Positions 7,235-16,169 of a stretch of DNA of 49,114 nt are shown here, piece by piece. The notes under the pieces were generated by a model. The model was given only the letters and a program-made list of their open reading frames with translations, had not been told where the DNA came from and searched no databases. Source of the DNA: Richelia sp. CSU_2_1 (lineage in GTDB: Bacteria; Cyanobacteriota; Cyanobacteriia; Cyanobacteriales; Microcoleaceae); NCBI GenBank assembly GCA_012034575.1, contig JAAUPF010000030.1, positions 1 through 49,114 on the forward strand, in the 5' to 3' direction. Numbering within the stretch: the first letter of the stretch is position 1; every line of letters starts with the position of its first letter. Position numbers and translations under genes: made by a program.

Positions 7235-7849
7235 TTATTGAAAATTAATCCGGCGGTAAATTTCAGCTATTGGCAATTCTACATTTAAACTGTGGAGAAC
7301 GATCGCCCGTTCCAATCCATCGTACACTTGCCACTGCCAGCGATCGCTATGTTGGCGATCGGCATTATAATATTGCTCGATATATGGTTCCGTTTGGCTC
7401 ACCAACAAATATTCGCAAAAACTCGGAATTGAGCGATATTTTCGGAATTTTTCACCTCGATCGTAGCCTTCTGTAGAGGGTGAAAGAACTTCCACAATCA
7501 ACAAAGGATTGAGAATTTCATCAGTGCGAGAGCCGTTGAATTCCGGTGTACCATTGACTGCCATTAAATCGGTGTAAGTTCCGCACTGATGTTCGGGAAT
7601 CCAAACCCGCAAATCGCTGTTATACAAGCGAAAATCGGTGTCTCTCAGCAAAAATCCCAAATAAATTAATAAGTTACAGGCGATCGTGCTGTGAGCTTCT
7701 GAGCCTCCTGACATAGCGAAAATCTCTCCGTTACAATATTCGTGACGTTCATCGGCAGTTTCCTCGATCGCCCGATATTCATCCAGAGTCAAGCGAGTCT
7801 TTGTCGCATCCGCAGAAAGATTTGGGGGGTTAGTTGAAGCAATCGCCAC
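7235..7849 (-). CDS. Uma2 family endonuclease-like protein (DUF820)
   Basis: 204 residues with RHEYCNGEIFAMSGG (35-49), SDLRVW and YTDLMAV (92-98), LLIVEVLSPSTEGYDRGEK (116-134) and KYRSIPS (137-143). The putative metal ligands (Asp94, Glu120) and the following Lys are present. It belongs to a different subgroup from the Uma2 protein at 5708-6328 (longer charged linker, low identity), so the pair is not a recent duplication. AGGAGG lies a few bases before the ATG. Catalytic activity is inferred from the fold only. Confidence 0.9.
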   Translation of the reverse strand: MAIASTNPPNLSADATKTRLTLDEYRAIEETADERHEYCNGEIFAMSGGSEAHSTIACNLLIYLGFLLRDTDFRLYNSDLRVWIPEHQCGTYTDLMAVNGTPEFNGSRTDEILNPLLIVEVLSPSTEGYDRGEKFRKYRSIPSFCEYLLVSQTEPYIEQYYNADRQHSDRWQWQVYDGLERAIVLHSLNVELPIAEIYRRINFQ

Positions 7850-7883
7850 GATCGCACCTCCTAAATAATTAGATTTTCAACGA

Positions 7884-8111
7884 TTAAATTCTAGCTCTTT
7901 TTTTACCTTTAATAGTCACCTGCCTGACCACGGCCGTATAGTAATGCAAAGCAAACAGCAGATTAATTGCAAAAAACACCAAAGTTAAAATAAAAGTAAA
8001 AAAAGATGCAAATGACAGCCCGGAAGTCATGGTAAATATTGCCAAAATCACCGAGCAAAGTCCGAAACCCGAAGCACAAGAACTTAAAACCAGCAACTGT
8101 ACCTTAGACAT
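7884..8111 (-). CDS. Small hypothetical membrane protein
   Basis: 75 residues with two hydrophobic segments (about 6-30 and 33-58) and a basic tail ending KGKKRARI, predicting a double-spanning inner-membrane protein with a cytoplasmic basic end. No family was recognised. It is 34 bp upstream of the second Uma2 gene on the same strand; co-transcription is possible but not shown. Confidence 0.55.
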   Translation of the reverse strand: MSKVQLLVLSSCASGFGLCSVILAIFTMTSGLSFASFFTFILTLVFFAINLLFALHYYTAVVRQVTIKGKKRARI

Positions 8112-8220
8112 AATTTAATTTGAAATCGATCGGTAGAATGCACGATTAGTAGCTGCACGGGAGTGCCAAATGATACTGATTATAGCAGTTGAGAGTCGAT
8201 CGTTGAGAGTCGATCGGTAA

Positions 8221-10278
8221 TTAAGGCTTGAATTCTACTAAAAAATACAGGCCGCGCTCTTGCCAAGTTCGATCGCTCGACTTAATATCGATTAACGGAA
8301 TTCCCCAGCCCAAGCGAGCGCTCCAACTGTCAGCGTACTGCCATCGCAAGCCCAATCCCGCCGACAGCAAAGAATTGGTTTCCAAATTCCCCTTTCCCCC
8401 GCGATTCCAAACACTGCCAGCATCCACAAACGGCGTCACCTGCAAAACACCTTGTTTGTCACCGGTGCGCCAAATCGGATACCGCAACTCGGCCGAAGCA
8501 AAAATCCCGCTATCGGCCAGCAAAACATCCTGACGGTAGCCCCGCACTGTATCCGATCCGCCCAAACCAAATTGTTCGATCGGCAACAATTCTTTTCCAG
8601 CTAACTGCAAGTCCGATCGCAGCACCAGCAGCGTTTCTGGAGCCAACAGGCGCACGTACTGCAATTGACCCCGCCACGCCAAAAATTGACTGTCAGGCCC
8701 TCTGCTGTTCTGCGTAGCACCAAATGCTCCCACTCCCAGACTGAACTGCGATCGACCTGCCAGCACCTGCCTCTCATCCCTCCGAGTAAAATCCTGAAAC
8801 AACCTCAGCACCGACACCCGAGTTCTGCCGCGACTGTCAGCCCCCGGCGACAGCGGAAAATCTTCTCCCAGCAAAGAAGTATCGCTTTCTCGCCTTGCCG
8901 CACTGATGCCGATCGCGATTTCTCTCCTCGGAGTTTGAACTACAGGCTGGCGGTAACTCAACTCGTAAGTACGGCCGGCCGCCTGAATATCGAGGGCATC
9001 AAACGGAGGCTCAATAATGTTGCTCCGAGTTCTGCTGAGCCCAAAACTTACCGTACCGTTGCGCGAATTTACAGGCAGCGCGTAACTAAAATCTACCGTA
9101 TTGCTGCCCTCAGTATTCGTATAAATCAAACTCGCACTATCTCCCAAACCCGACAAATTCGCCTCGCCCGCTTGAATTCCCCGCCGCCAACTTCCCACAC
9201 TCGGGGAACGAGAATTGTCGGTAAAAATCCCAGCTTGAAAAGTTTTTGCCTCTCTGACTCTGACTGACAGTAAATTAAAACCCGGACGGGAACCCGCTTG
9301 CAATTCTGCTGTAATATTTTGCAGCAGCCCGCCCAGTTGCAGCAGTTGCAAAGCCTCCAGCAAACGCCGTTCGTTCACCGGGCCCCTCGTAGCTAAAGCC
9401 AAGCGGCTTCTCACGTAGTTAGGATTCAAGCGCTTAGTGCCGGTGACATCGATCCCTTCCAGCCGGCCTTCCAGCACTAAGATTCTCACAGTACCGCCCG
9501 CGAGGATTTGCGGGGGAATTAGCGCCCCGGAAGTGATGTAACCTTTGCTTAGATAAAGTTGGTTGACGGCCGATCGAGCTTGTAACAGTTCGGCGAAAGT
9601 GAGGGGGCGATTTACAAAATCTTTGAGTGCGGCATCTAATTCTTCCTTGCTAAAAACTGTGCTGCCAACTACTTCAAATCGATCGACCGTTACGGTATCA
9701 GGAATGTCGGGCAAAGCTTCAGGCTGTGCTGGCGCGGGAGTTGTCGGTTGCAGGAGTTGTTCTGGAGGGGGCAGCGGCGTTGGGGGCTGCGGTTCCGGCA
9801 GGGGATTGGGGGTGGGCAGAATCGGAATCGGAACGGGAATATTTGGTATGTTTGGCTGTGGGTTCGGCAATTGAACGATATTTGGTAGGATCTCACTTGC
9901 CGCCCGATCGAACTCCTGGCGATCGGACTTTTTCTCTATATTGTCTGTGTTAAACGCTGCATCTAAGTATAAATTAGCGTCCGATCGATCGGATGGCGCG
10001 GAGATTTCTCGATTTAATTTAGAGCATCCCACGGGTTCGGGACACCCGTTATAGATCGCAGAAACTTCTCCCCCTGCCCCTCGATTTAATTTAGAGTTTA
10101 AATTATCAACATTAAGATATCGGGCTTCGGGTGCGATCGGTCCAGAGGAAACAGCTTGAAAATCAGTAACGCCAAAAGCAGCGAGCGGTGCGGTGCCAAC
10201 GGCTGCAACTGAGGAACAAAGTGCTAAAGCTCTCACAAGTTCGATCGTCAAAGAGCCTCTGAAAAGTTGCAGGGGCAT
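8221..10278 (-). CDS. ShlB/FhaC/HecB (TpsB) two-partner secretion transporter
   Basis: 685 residues. The N-terminal hydrophobic stretch ends near residue 35 as a signal peptide. A proline-rich linker follows (about 138-190), then a POTRA_2 domain (about 198-275, starting VDRFEVVGSTVFS), and then the 16-strand-type ShlB barrel. The barrel has the family's LGLRWQYADSW segment and aromatic C-terminal residues (YFLVEFKP) for outer-membrane assembly. TpsB proteins export one large beta-helical TpsA protein, and some cyanobacterial homologues have other roles. No TpsA gene is in the window, so this is an orphan copy. The Pro-rich linker is longer than in FhaC. Confidence 0.92.
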   Translation of the reverse strand: MPLQLFRGSLTIELVRALALCSSVAAVGTAPLAAFGVTDFQAVSSGPIAPEARYLNVDNLNSKLNRGAGGEVSAIYNGCPEPVGCSKLNREISAPSDRSDANLYLDAAFNTDNIEKKSDRQEFDRAASEILPNIVQLPNPQPNIPNIPVPIPILPTPNPLPEPQPPTPLPPPEQLLQPTTPAPAQPEALPDIPDTVTVDRFEVVGSTVFSKEELDAALKDFVNRPLTFAELLQARSAVNQLYLSKGYITSGALIPPQILAGGTVRILVLEGRLEGIDVTGTKRLNPNYVRSRLALATRGPVNERRLLEALQLLQLGGLLQNITAELQAGSRPGFNLLSVRVREAKTFQAGIFTDNSRSPSVGSWRRGIQAGEANLSGLGDSASLIYTNTEGSNTVDFSYALPVNSRNGTVSFGLSRTRSNIIEPPFDALDIQAAGRTYELSYRQPVVQTPRREIAIGISAARRESDTSLLGEDFPLSPGADSRGRTRVSVLRLFQDFTRRDERQVLAGRSQFSLGVGAFGATQNSRGPDSQFLAWRGQLQYVRLLAPETLLVLRSDLQLAGKELLPIEQFGLGGSDTVRGYRQDVLLADSGIFASAELRYPIWRTGDKQGVLQVTPFVDAGSVWNRGGKGNLETNSLLSAGLGLRWQYADSWSARLGWGIPLIDIKSSDRTWQERGLYFLVEFKP

Positions 10279-11035
10279 GATGGTATGGCAAAATTTTCTA
10301 GTAATGGGTAATTGTGTCAGAGTCTAGCAGAATTGACTGCACTAAGTAAAATTACTCAATCGCTTTTTTTCAATTATTTAACTAAATTGCCGTAAGTCCT
10401 CCACGCTCATTCGGCAGCCGGAATTATTGCAGGTAGCGCGCGCAGTTAGCGTTTGTTTTGGATAAAAAGCCTGTGCTTCTCGCTCAAAAATTAGAGATAA
10501 AACTACAAAGGTACAGAGAACCCAAAGCGAGTATTATAAGAGTTGAGAATTGCCTTCAAGTAGCAAATGTCAATTTTGGCATTGCATTCAAGAGTTCATC
10601 AACTAATCGTACTTATTTGAGAGCGATCGTCCCAATATAAATCAATGTCAAGAGTTTTCGCAAACTTCAAATTTGCTAGCAAACGCAGCATCCAGAAAAT
10701 TCTCAACATGGTCCCAAGCAATTTTGCATCCTGTAATGTGGATTGGCGCGAGCAATATTTCGGGAAATGCGGTAAAAATTGAAATGTCAATCAAAACATA
10801 ATCGAATAAAAGAGTGTCGGTGGGTTATGAGTTTCGCCGCCGTTTGAAAATGGCATTTGATGCCAATAACATTCAGTTCGGCGCACCTCAAATAGCAATT
10901 AAAGCGAAGTAGTTCGATCGATTTTGCGCGTTTAAACGCGCGCAAAAAAGCTCCGACCCCAGCAAGCGAGAGCTTTCGCGATGGCAGCGCTCGCTCGAAG
11001 CTGAAATCGGAGAAATAAGAAAAATTCGATAGAAA
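10279..11035. other. Long intergenic region with palindromes
   Basis: No gene was accepted. On the minus strand at about 10640-10805 an open stretch without start codon encodes protein-like sequence (DYVLIDISIFTAFPEIL, later CKIAWDHVENFLDAAF) and ends in TGA; it may be a gene remnant of unknown family. At about 10925-10950 there is a strong palindrome, TTTTGCGCG TTTAAA CGCGCGCAAAA. The sequence between it and 11035 has an AGCTC/GAGCT hairpin followed on the minus strand by TTTTTT, a weak candidate terminator for vipp1. Confidence 0.45.
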
Positions 11036-11821
11036 CTACATCTTATTGAGCTGCGATCGCAATTCTTCCAACTCAGCATCAACAACCTTATTAGATTCAT
11101 TGCTGCTAGCAGGAGTAGTTTGGCCCGATGCCGGCAATTGACCTTGAGATACCGAACCTCCCGACAGTTGGGCTTTCATTTGCGCCAACTCATCGTCAAC
11201 ATCGCCGCCGCCTTCGAGCAAGCGGAATTGTTCCTCTAAACTGTTGCTGCTGCTAGTCAGTTCCGCAGCAGCCCCGGCGCGGGCTTCCATCTGCAAAACT
11301 TTTTCTTCCATGCGATCGAAAGCCGCCATCGAACTGCCAGTATTGAGAGTGCCGATCGTATTGTTAAGCTGTTCCTGAGCCTTAGCAGCGGATATCCTAG
11401 CCTTGAGCATATCCTTTTTCGTCTTGGCTTCAGAAATCTTGCTCTCCAAACCGATCAAATTGCGCTTGAGACTTTCCACCTGGCCTGATTGCTGTTCCAA
11501 ACTCGCTTTCAGGGTAGCTGCTGTTTCAGCGTGAGACTTTTTCCGTACCAGGGCTTCCCTAGCCAAATTGTCGTCACCTTTTTGCAGGGCAAGCTGAGCT
11601 CGCTGCTGCCACTGGCTCGACTGAGACTCAGCTTGATTGTACTGAGTCTGGGTGCGTTTTTGCGTGGCGATCGCAGCAGCAACGGCCTGACGCAACTGCA
11701 CCAGGTCTTCCTGCATATCCGTAATCGACTGTTCTAAAATCTTTTCCGGGTCTTCAGCTTTGTTGACCAGATCGTTAAGATTGGCTCTGACGACTCGGCC
11801 AATGCGATCGAATAATCCCAT
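11036..11821 (-). CDS. vipp1: Vipp1 (IM30), thylakoid/membrane-maintenance ESCRT-III-like protein
   Basis: 261 residues from the ATG at 11821 (MGLFDRIGRVVRANLND); the frame is open 42 codons further upstream, but that part is not family-like. PspA/IM30 coiled coil throughout, with EDPEKILEQSI and the long Gln/Ala-rich helices. A C-terminal extension after a linker (VVDAELEELRSQLNKM) distinguishes Vipp1 from PspA. Vipp1 forms rings and rods on membranes and is needed for thylakoid biogenesis and membrane repair. A PspA paralogue lies 290 bp upstream on the same strand, in tandem. Confidence 0.88.
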   Translation of the reverse strand: MGLFDRIGRVVRANLNDLVNKAEDPEKILEQSITDMQEDLVQLRQAVAAAIATQKRTQTQYNQAESQSSQWQQRAQLALQKGDDNLAREALVRKKSHAETAATLKASLEQQSGQVESLKRNLIGLESKISEAKTKKDMLKARISAAKAQEQLNNTIGTLNTGSSMAAFDRMEEKVLQMEARAGAAAELTSSSNSLEEQFRLLEGGGDVDDELAQMKAQLSGGSVSQGQLPASGQTTPASSNESNKVVDAELEELRSQLNKM

Positions 11822-12112
11822 AATCTTATTTTTCCTTGGTGAGGTGTACGACGTGAGCGAAAAGCAGGCTCGATAGTGCTTGCCCGATGTTTTGAATTTC
11901 AGTCGATCGGATTTTTGGTGCGATCTAGTCTGCGGTAAATTTTTCAATCATACAAATCCAGTTTAAATCGTTCCAGATAAATGAAGCAGCGAAGCTCCTG
12001 CAAGCTCTCTCTACTGAGTTTAGCTTCGATCCGGGAATTCCCCAACCTACCGAGAGCCATCAGGCTGTCGGCTAGTTTTTGCCCGCAAAACCATCTTACT
12101 GTCACCGAGCTT

Positions 12113-12817
12113 TCAGGATGTCGGGGCATCGCTTCCGGGCAACTTGGGCGCGTTTTTGCTCGGAAGTATTTGCGCTTTCATCGCCGCCAACTCAGCATCA
12201 ACATCATTTCCAGCTTCGAGGGACAGAAACTGCTTTTCTAAATCGCTGGTGCCGAGTTCTGCAATTGCTTCGGAACGGGCTTCTAGCTGCATGACTTTTT
12301 CTTCCATCCGTTCAAAAGCGTTCAAAGCGCTGCCGGTATTGAGATTGCCCATCATTTCCTGAAGTCTTTCCGATGCTGCGGCCGATCGAGCTCTAGCAAT
12401 GTACATATCTTTTTTCGCTTTCGCCTCGGAAATTTTACTTTCCAGTGCCCGCATATTTTCTTTAAGTTGAGTCACAACCGCATTTTGTTGTGCTAACTGC
12501 CCTTTCATTGCTGTTGCGGTTTCCTGATAAGACTTCTTGCGCGTCAAAGCTTCCCGCGCCAATTTTTCCTCGCCTTTTTGCAGGGCAAGTTGCGCTCGCT
12601 GGTACCATTCTGCAGCAGTAGATTCAGCTTGGGAACACTGGCGTTCGGTGCGTTTTTGAGCTGCGATCGCCCCTGCCACAGCCTGTCTAAGCTGCACTAA
12701 ATCCTCCTGCATATCGATCGTCGCCTGTTCCAGAATTTTTTCCGGATCTTCTGCTGCGCCGATCAGACTGTTAATATTTGCTCTAATAATTCGCCAAATT
12801 CGATCGAATAATCCCAT
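12113..12817 (-). CDS. pspA: PspA/IM30 family protein
   Basis: 234 residues starting MGLFDRIWRIIRANINSL, with the amphipathic N-terminal helix and four-helix coiled-coil body of PspA (EDPEKILEQATIDM, LVQLRQAVAGAIA). It ends shortly after the helix TSDLEKQFLSLEAGNDVDAELAAMK and lacks the extra C-terminal helix of Vipp1, so it is the PspA-type copy. The role known for the family is coating and stabilising stressed inner membranes. It is in tandem with vipp1, an arrangement that implies a lineage-specific gene duplication. A single operon is possible, but the 290-bp spacing allows a separate vipp1 promoter. Confidence 0.88.
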   Translation of the reverse strand: MGLFDRIWRIIRANINSLIGAAEDPEKILEQATIDMQEDLVQLRQAVAGAIAAQKRTERQCSQAESTAAEWYQRAQLALQKGEEKLAREALTRKKSYQETATAMKGQLAQQNAVVTQLKENMRALESKISEAKAKKDMYIARARSAAASERLQEMMGNLNTGSALNAFERMEEKVMQLEARSEAIAELGTSDLEKQFLSLEAGNDVDAELAAMKAQILPSKNAPKLPGSDAPTS

Positions 12818-13204
12818 TTTGCCCTGCTCCCGATTTTATTCTATTTTAGATTTAGGAGTGGGAAGCGACAATTGAAAAAACAATTTTGTGTTAGACAAAA
12901 CATTCATTTTTGTAGAGCTTTGCCTAACCATTTATTAAAATTTCTCACCTTTACCCAGTTTACCGAATATCAAGGGTAAATCACCCCCGTCCGGTGCAGG
13001 TCGATTGCTTGGAGGTGTGTTTAAATCCCCCTCTTAACAACCCGGTCCTCCCAGGTCAACTGTCAACTCTCTCACTCCCGAACAACTCCTTCTGCTTCGT
13101 AAAACTTACCCAAACTTAACTAAAGCTATCTTTAATTACAGTTTGGCATTCACTTCCTGCGCTATTGAGTGGTCGGCCATCCCAAGGTAAGCAGGCTATC
13201 CCCC
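12818..13204. other. Intergenic region, pspA to TnpB
   Basis: No gene. On the minus strand, after the tnpB stop, GCCTGCTTACCTTGGGATGG then CCGACCACTCAA (about 13163-13195) looks like the structured right end of the element and of an omega RNA. The remainder carries GGTCAACTGTCAACTC, a short heptamer remnant, and AT-rich sequence upstream of pspA. Confidence 0.4.
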
Positions 13205-14296
13205 TTAAGCCGAGGGTTCCCAATTTAAAATATTTAAACTGGCATTCAAGTCACGATCTATCGACACGCCACAAGTAGGACAATCATAAGTCCTCACTTG
13301 CAAAGGCATCTCTTTTTTATGCCCGCAATTGCTGCAAATCTTAGAACTAGGAAACCAACGATCTACTACCACCAAGAGAGTCCCATACATTTGGCATTTG
13401 TACTCTAGCTGCCGCCTGAATTCGTAAAAACCCAGGTCGGCTATTGCACCCGCTAACTTGTGATTTGCTAGCAATCCTTTAACATTCAAGTCTTCTATTT
13501 TGATTGACTTGAAAGTGGTCGCTAAATAAGTTGTTAACTTGTGAAGGAAGTCTTTACGAATGCAAGCGATTCTTGCGTGAAGTCTGCCTATTTTGCTCAG
13601 GGTTTTGCGCTGGTTATTTGAGCCTGCCCTTTGCTTCGATGCCTTGCGCTGCAACTTGGCAAGCTTGGTTTTCGCTTGCTTTAACGGCTTGGGTGCGTCA
13701 AATACTTGAGAGTTTGACATGGTAGCAAAAGATTTGACTCCTAAGTCAATTCCTACAGAACTTTCTGGTTGTTGTACGCTGCAGCGTTCGGCATCAACAC
13801 AGAAGGAAACAAACCAGCGATTTCCTTCTTTGGAAATCGTAAAAGTTTGAGAAACAAATCCGCATTCTAATGGTTCATCAAGTCGAAACGTTCCCAAGGT
13901 AGGAATCTTAATAGTATTGCCAGATTTTAGCAGCACTTTTCCATTAGAAGAATCAACTGTGAATGATTGTCCGTCCCGGCGGCTGGCAAAGGTCGGATGT
14001 GAGGCCTTCCCCTCTCGATACCGACTGAATGCTTCTTTCAAGTCAATCAAAGCGTTCTGGTATACGCGACTGGACAACTGGTTCATCCAAGCATATTCCG
14101 GTTGTTTCTTGACGTGATTGGTCAGGACTTTCTTGATTTCGTCGATCACCTTTGAGTCGGTAAATTTTCTCTCACCGTACATCTGAGTTCGCAAACTCAA
14201 TCCCAAATTAAAGACAACCCGCCTAAATCCTGCGTGTTTTGCCATTAAGGTCGCTTCTCGGTTATTCAATTTGAGCGCTCTTTTAATGGCAAACAC
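13205..14296 (-). CDS. tnpB: TnpB RNA-guided endonuclease (IS605 OrfB), second type
   Basis: 363 residues from a GTG at 14296 with CAGGAGG nine bases upstream. RuvC residues are intact: Asp184 (GIDLGVKSF), Glu268 (KIEDLNVKGL) and Asp in DRDLNAS (347-353). The zinc ribbon Cys are at 321, 324, 339 and 342. The sequence is clearly different from the TnpB at 3415-4644, so two IS605 lineages are present. No tnpA accompanies it. The C-terminus is short (NILNWEPSA). It sits between pspA and the SPOR-domain gene and does not visibly interrupt a host gene. Confidence 0.9.
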   Translation of the reverse strand: MFAIKRALKLNNREATLMAKHAGFRRVVFNLGLSLRTQMYGERKFTDSKVIDEIKKVLTNHVKKQPEYAWMNQLSSRVYQNALIDLKEAFSRYREGKASHPTFASRRDGQSFTVDSSNGKVLLKSGNTIKIPTLGTFRLDEPLECGFVSQTFTISKEGNRWFVSFCVDAERCSVQQPESSVGIDLGVKSFATMSNSQVFDAPKPLKQAKTKLAKLQRKASKQRAGSNNQRKTLSKIGRLHARIACIRKDFLHKLTTYLATTFKSIKIEDLNVKGLLANHKLAGAIADLGFYEFRRQLEYKCQMYGTLLVVVDRWFPSSKICSNCGHKKEMPLQVRTYDCPTCGVSIDRDLNASLNILNWEPSA

Positions 14297-14366
14297 GATC
14301 GAACCTCCTGCAGGTAATTAACTTTGGAAAAGTTTAGTGAACTTTTTGGCACTTAAGTTTACCTCC

Positions 14367-14399
14367 ACTCAAAACTCAAAACTCAAAACTCAAAACTCC
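14367..14399. repeat. Heptameric tandem repeat ACTCAAA
   Basis: About four and a half units of ACTCAAA directly abut the stop codon of the SPOR-domain gene. One of several different 7-bp families in this window. Confidence 0.85.
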
Positions 14400-15617
14400 T
14401 TAAGGCCGATCGAATTGCGCCCTCACTCCTTTTGCTTGAAGTTCTTTCACCAAACGCTCCGCCGAGGCAGCATCGTTGACAGCTCCCATTTGAATTTTGA
14501 CACCCCTGGAGAAGTTGCGGATGTAGGCGTCGGGAACTGCGGTTCTGGCCGCTGCCAAAGATTTTTCGTCCGTGTAGTCGGTAACAACGTAATAAAGACC
14601 GTCGGAGGCGCGCGTGGGGGTTCCCAGGGCTGCTGCGGGGGTTGCAGGTGCTGCAGGTGCGATCGCTGCCGGGGAGGCGGGCGCTTGGGCCAAGGGGGAA
14701 GGTGTGGGAGGCAGAGTGGGCAGCGTGGGGACGGTCTGGGTGGCGGCGGGACTGGGAGTCGGCAGCAAAGCGGTACTGATATTGTTCATGCCCTGTTCGC
14801 TGCCTCTGGGGGGGTTGCCGTCGCCTGCGGGGATGGGGACGAGTCCCGTTGGGTTGGAAATCGCTGTTGGAGTTGGCGGGATCGATGCTGCCGGCGATGG
14901 GGTGGGGATGGGGCTGGCCGTGGGCTTGACATTGCTGAGAGTGCTCAAATCCAATTCGACAAATTCCTTGGAAGCCAGGTTTGGGGCTTTGGGAAGTTCC
15001 TTGATTGCGTTATCTGCTGTACTGCTGGAGGGGCTTTCGGCAGTTGAGGGGGCATTGGGGAGCCAGCGATTGAGGCCGGCGATTTTGACCAGACTTGACG
15101 GGTGCATGACTGCATAGCCCAAAGCCGTGCAAGATAACAAAAACAGCAGCATCGAACTCAGTCCCAAGGGAGTCAGCAGACTGGCTGCTAAACTGCGTTC
15201 CTCGACAGTCTCGACAGTTTGTTCGTCCAAACTTTCGATCAGTTTTTCGCTCGATTCGAGATAGCTGTCGGGGCCGGAGGCGCTGGCAGATAACTTTTGC
15301 GGTTTGCTGACTTTGGTAGCTGCGATGGGGGCGTCACCGGGAACCCCGGCCAGCGGTAGGGGTAAGGACAGCGGCTGCTGGGTTTCCTCTGAGATTGCGG
15401 GCAGATTTTGACCGGGCGGTCGATCGGGCGTGCTTGCGGGCTTGCTGGGGCGAAGTGACGGCGATACCCACTGTTCTGCTCGCCGTCTGTGCTTTCTGTA
15501 TTTAGTTAATTCTGCTTCTAGGTTTACATCCAAACACCCTAACGCACCTTGCAAGGCAGGCTTGATGGGGGTTGAAGATGATTGATTTGGGGATTCAACC
15601 GAATAACGCTTACTCAT
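14400..15617 (-). CDS. SPOR-domain membrane protein
   Basis: 405 residues: a conserved N-terminal motif (LGCLDVNLEAELTKYRKHRR, about 29-48), a Pro/Ser-rich cytoplasmic region, one membrane segment (about 149-171, LLTPLGLSSMLLFLLSC), a long Pro/Thr/Ala-rich periplasmic linker, and a C-terminal SPOR-like domain (about 333-405; YYVVTDYTDEKSLAAARTAV, then KIQMGAVNDAASAERLVKEL). SPOR domains bind denuded glycan strands of septal peptidoglycan, so a division or cell-wall role is likely. It ends at the ACTCAAA repeat array. The topology and domain order are typical of cyanobacterial SPOR proteins. Confidence 0.8.
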   Translation of the reverse strand: MSKRYSVESPNQSSSTPIKPALQGALGCLDVNLEAELTKYRKHRRRAEQWVSPSLRPSKPASTPDRPPGQNLPAISEETQQPLSLPLPLAGVPGDAPIAATKVSKPQKLSASASGPDSYLESSEKLIESLDEQTVETVEERSLAASLLTPLGLSSMLLFLLSCTALGYAVMHPSSLVKIAGLNRWLPNAPSTAESPSSSTADNAIKELPKAPNLASKEFVELDLSTLSNVKPTASPIPTPSPAASIPPTPTAISNPTGLVPIPAGDGNPPRGSEQGMNNISTALLPTPSPAATQTVPTLPTLPPTPSPLAQAPASPAAIAPAAPATPAAALGTPTRASDGLYYVVTDYTDEKSLAAARTAVPDAYIRNFSRGVKIQMGAVNDAASAERLVKELQAKGVRAQFDRP

Positions 15618-16130
15618 CGCAAAACTCCTACCGCCTTTGAGTTGATTTTAATCTTTAGATTTTGACATTCGCTGACGCTGAATCAAAGATTCCAGCATCT
15701 TTTAATTCAAGCATCCAACCTATCGATCGAGCTTTTCCTTCAAGTTGGGCTCTGCTGGGGACATTATGGAACATTTTATCGAGCTGTATCGATCGCTCTT
15801 GCCTGGAGAACCGAGTTGTTGATTTTTGTGCTGCCACCGAACATCTATCCCAAGCGATTCTTTCCTTTTGCCGTCCGGGGCGATCGCTCATTTAGAATAT
15901 CTCATACTCGTTCCGCATTTGTGTTTTGTCTTGATCCCCGCCTGCTTTATTAACTTTTAACCTGCCTTTTTACCTTGTAAGTAAAGTGCCATCCGGCCAA
16001 TTGTTTCTATATATAACGAGATTATTAATAAATCATAAAATTATTTTTTAGCTTGGGGATCGCTAGAAGCCTTACAGAATAAAGGGTGGAATGCTTTCAA
16101 GCGCGCCGGCCGAACATTGGAGAATTAGAG
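15618..16130. other. Intergenic region upstream of the SPOR and Cys-motif genes
   Basis: Divergent promoter space. Two overlapping frames of 77-78 codons (15662-15895 plus, 15655-15891 minus) have no recognisable family. The minus one (MSDRPGRQKERIAW...) lies 38 bp before the SPOR gene and could be a small gene, but nothing supports it further. AT-rich sequence with TATATATAA near 16010 may hold the plus-strand promoter. Confidence 0.4.
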
Positions 16131-16169
16131 ATGAAAATGAACGCCAAATGCCAAAGAAGAACCCTATGA
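16131..16169 (+). CDS. Possible 12-residue leader peptide (uORF)
   Basis: ATG at 16131, preceded by GGAGAATTAGAG, encodes MKMNAKCQRRTL and stops in TGA that overlaps the ATG of the next gene (ATGA at 16166). The tight start-stop overlap suggests translational coupling. The peptide is basic with one Cys. It may be a chance mini-frame. Confidence 0.35.
   Translation: MKMNAKCQRRTL

Noticed and set aside
10458..10640. 60-codon plus-strand frame in the TpsB-vipp1 gap
   Set aside because: No recognisable pattern, no ribosome binding site; overlaps a more protein-like but startless stretch on the other strand.
14337..15117. Gly-rich plus-strand frames opposite the SPOR gene
   Set aside because: Shadow of the Pro/Ala-rich linker codons of the real minus-strand gene.
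15655..15895. Two overlapping 77-78 codon frames upstream of the SPOR gene
   Set aside because: They occupy the same DNA on opposite strands with no family signal; the minus frame stays a weak possibility.
16091..16165. Longer N-terminus of the Cys-motif gene
   Set aside because: The extra 25 residues are not conserved-looking and the inner ATG has a better ribosome binding site and the ATGA overlap.
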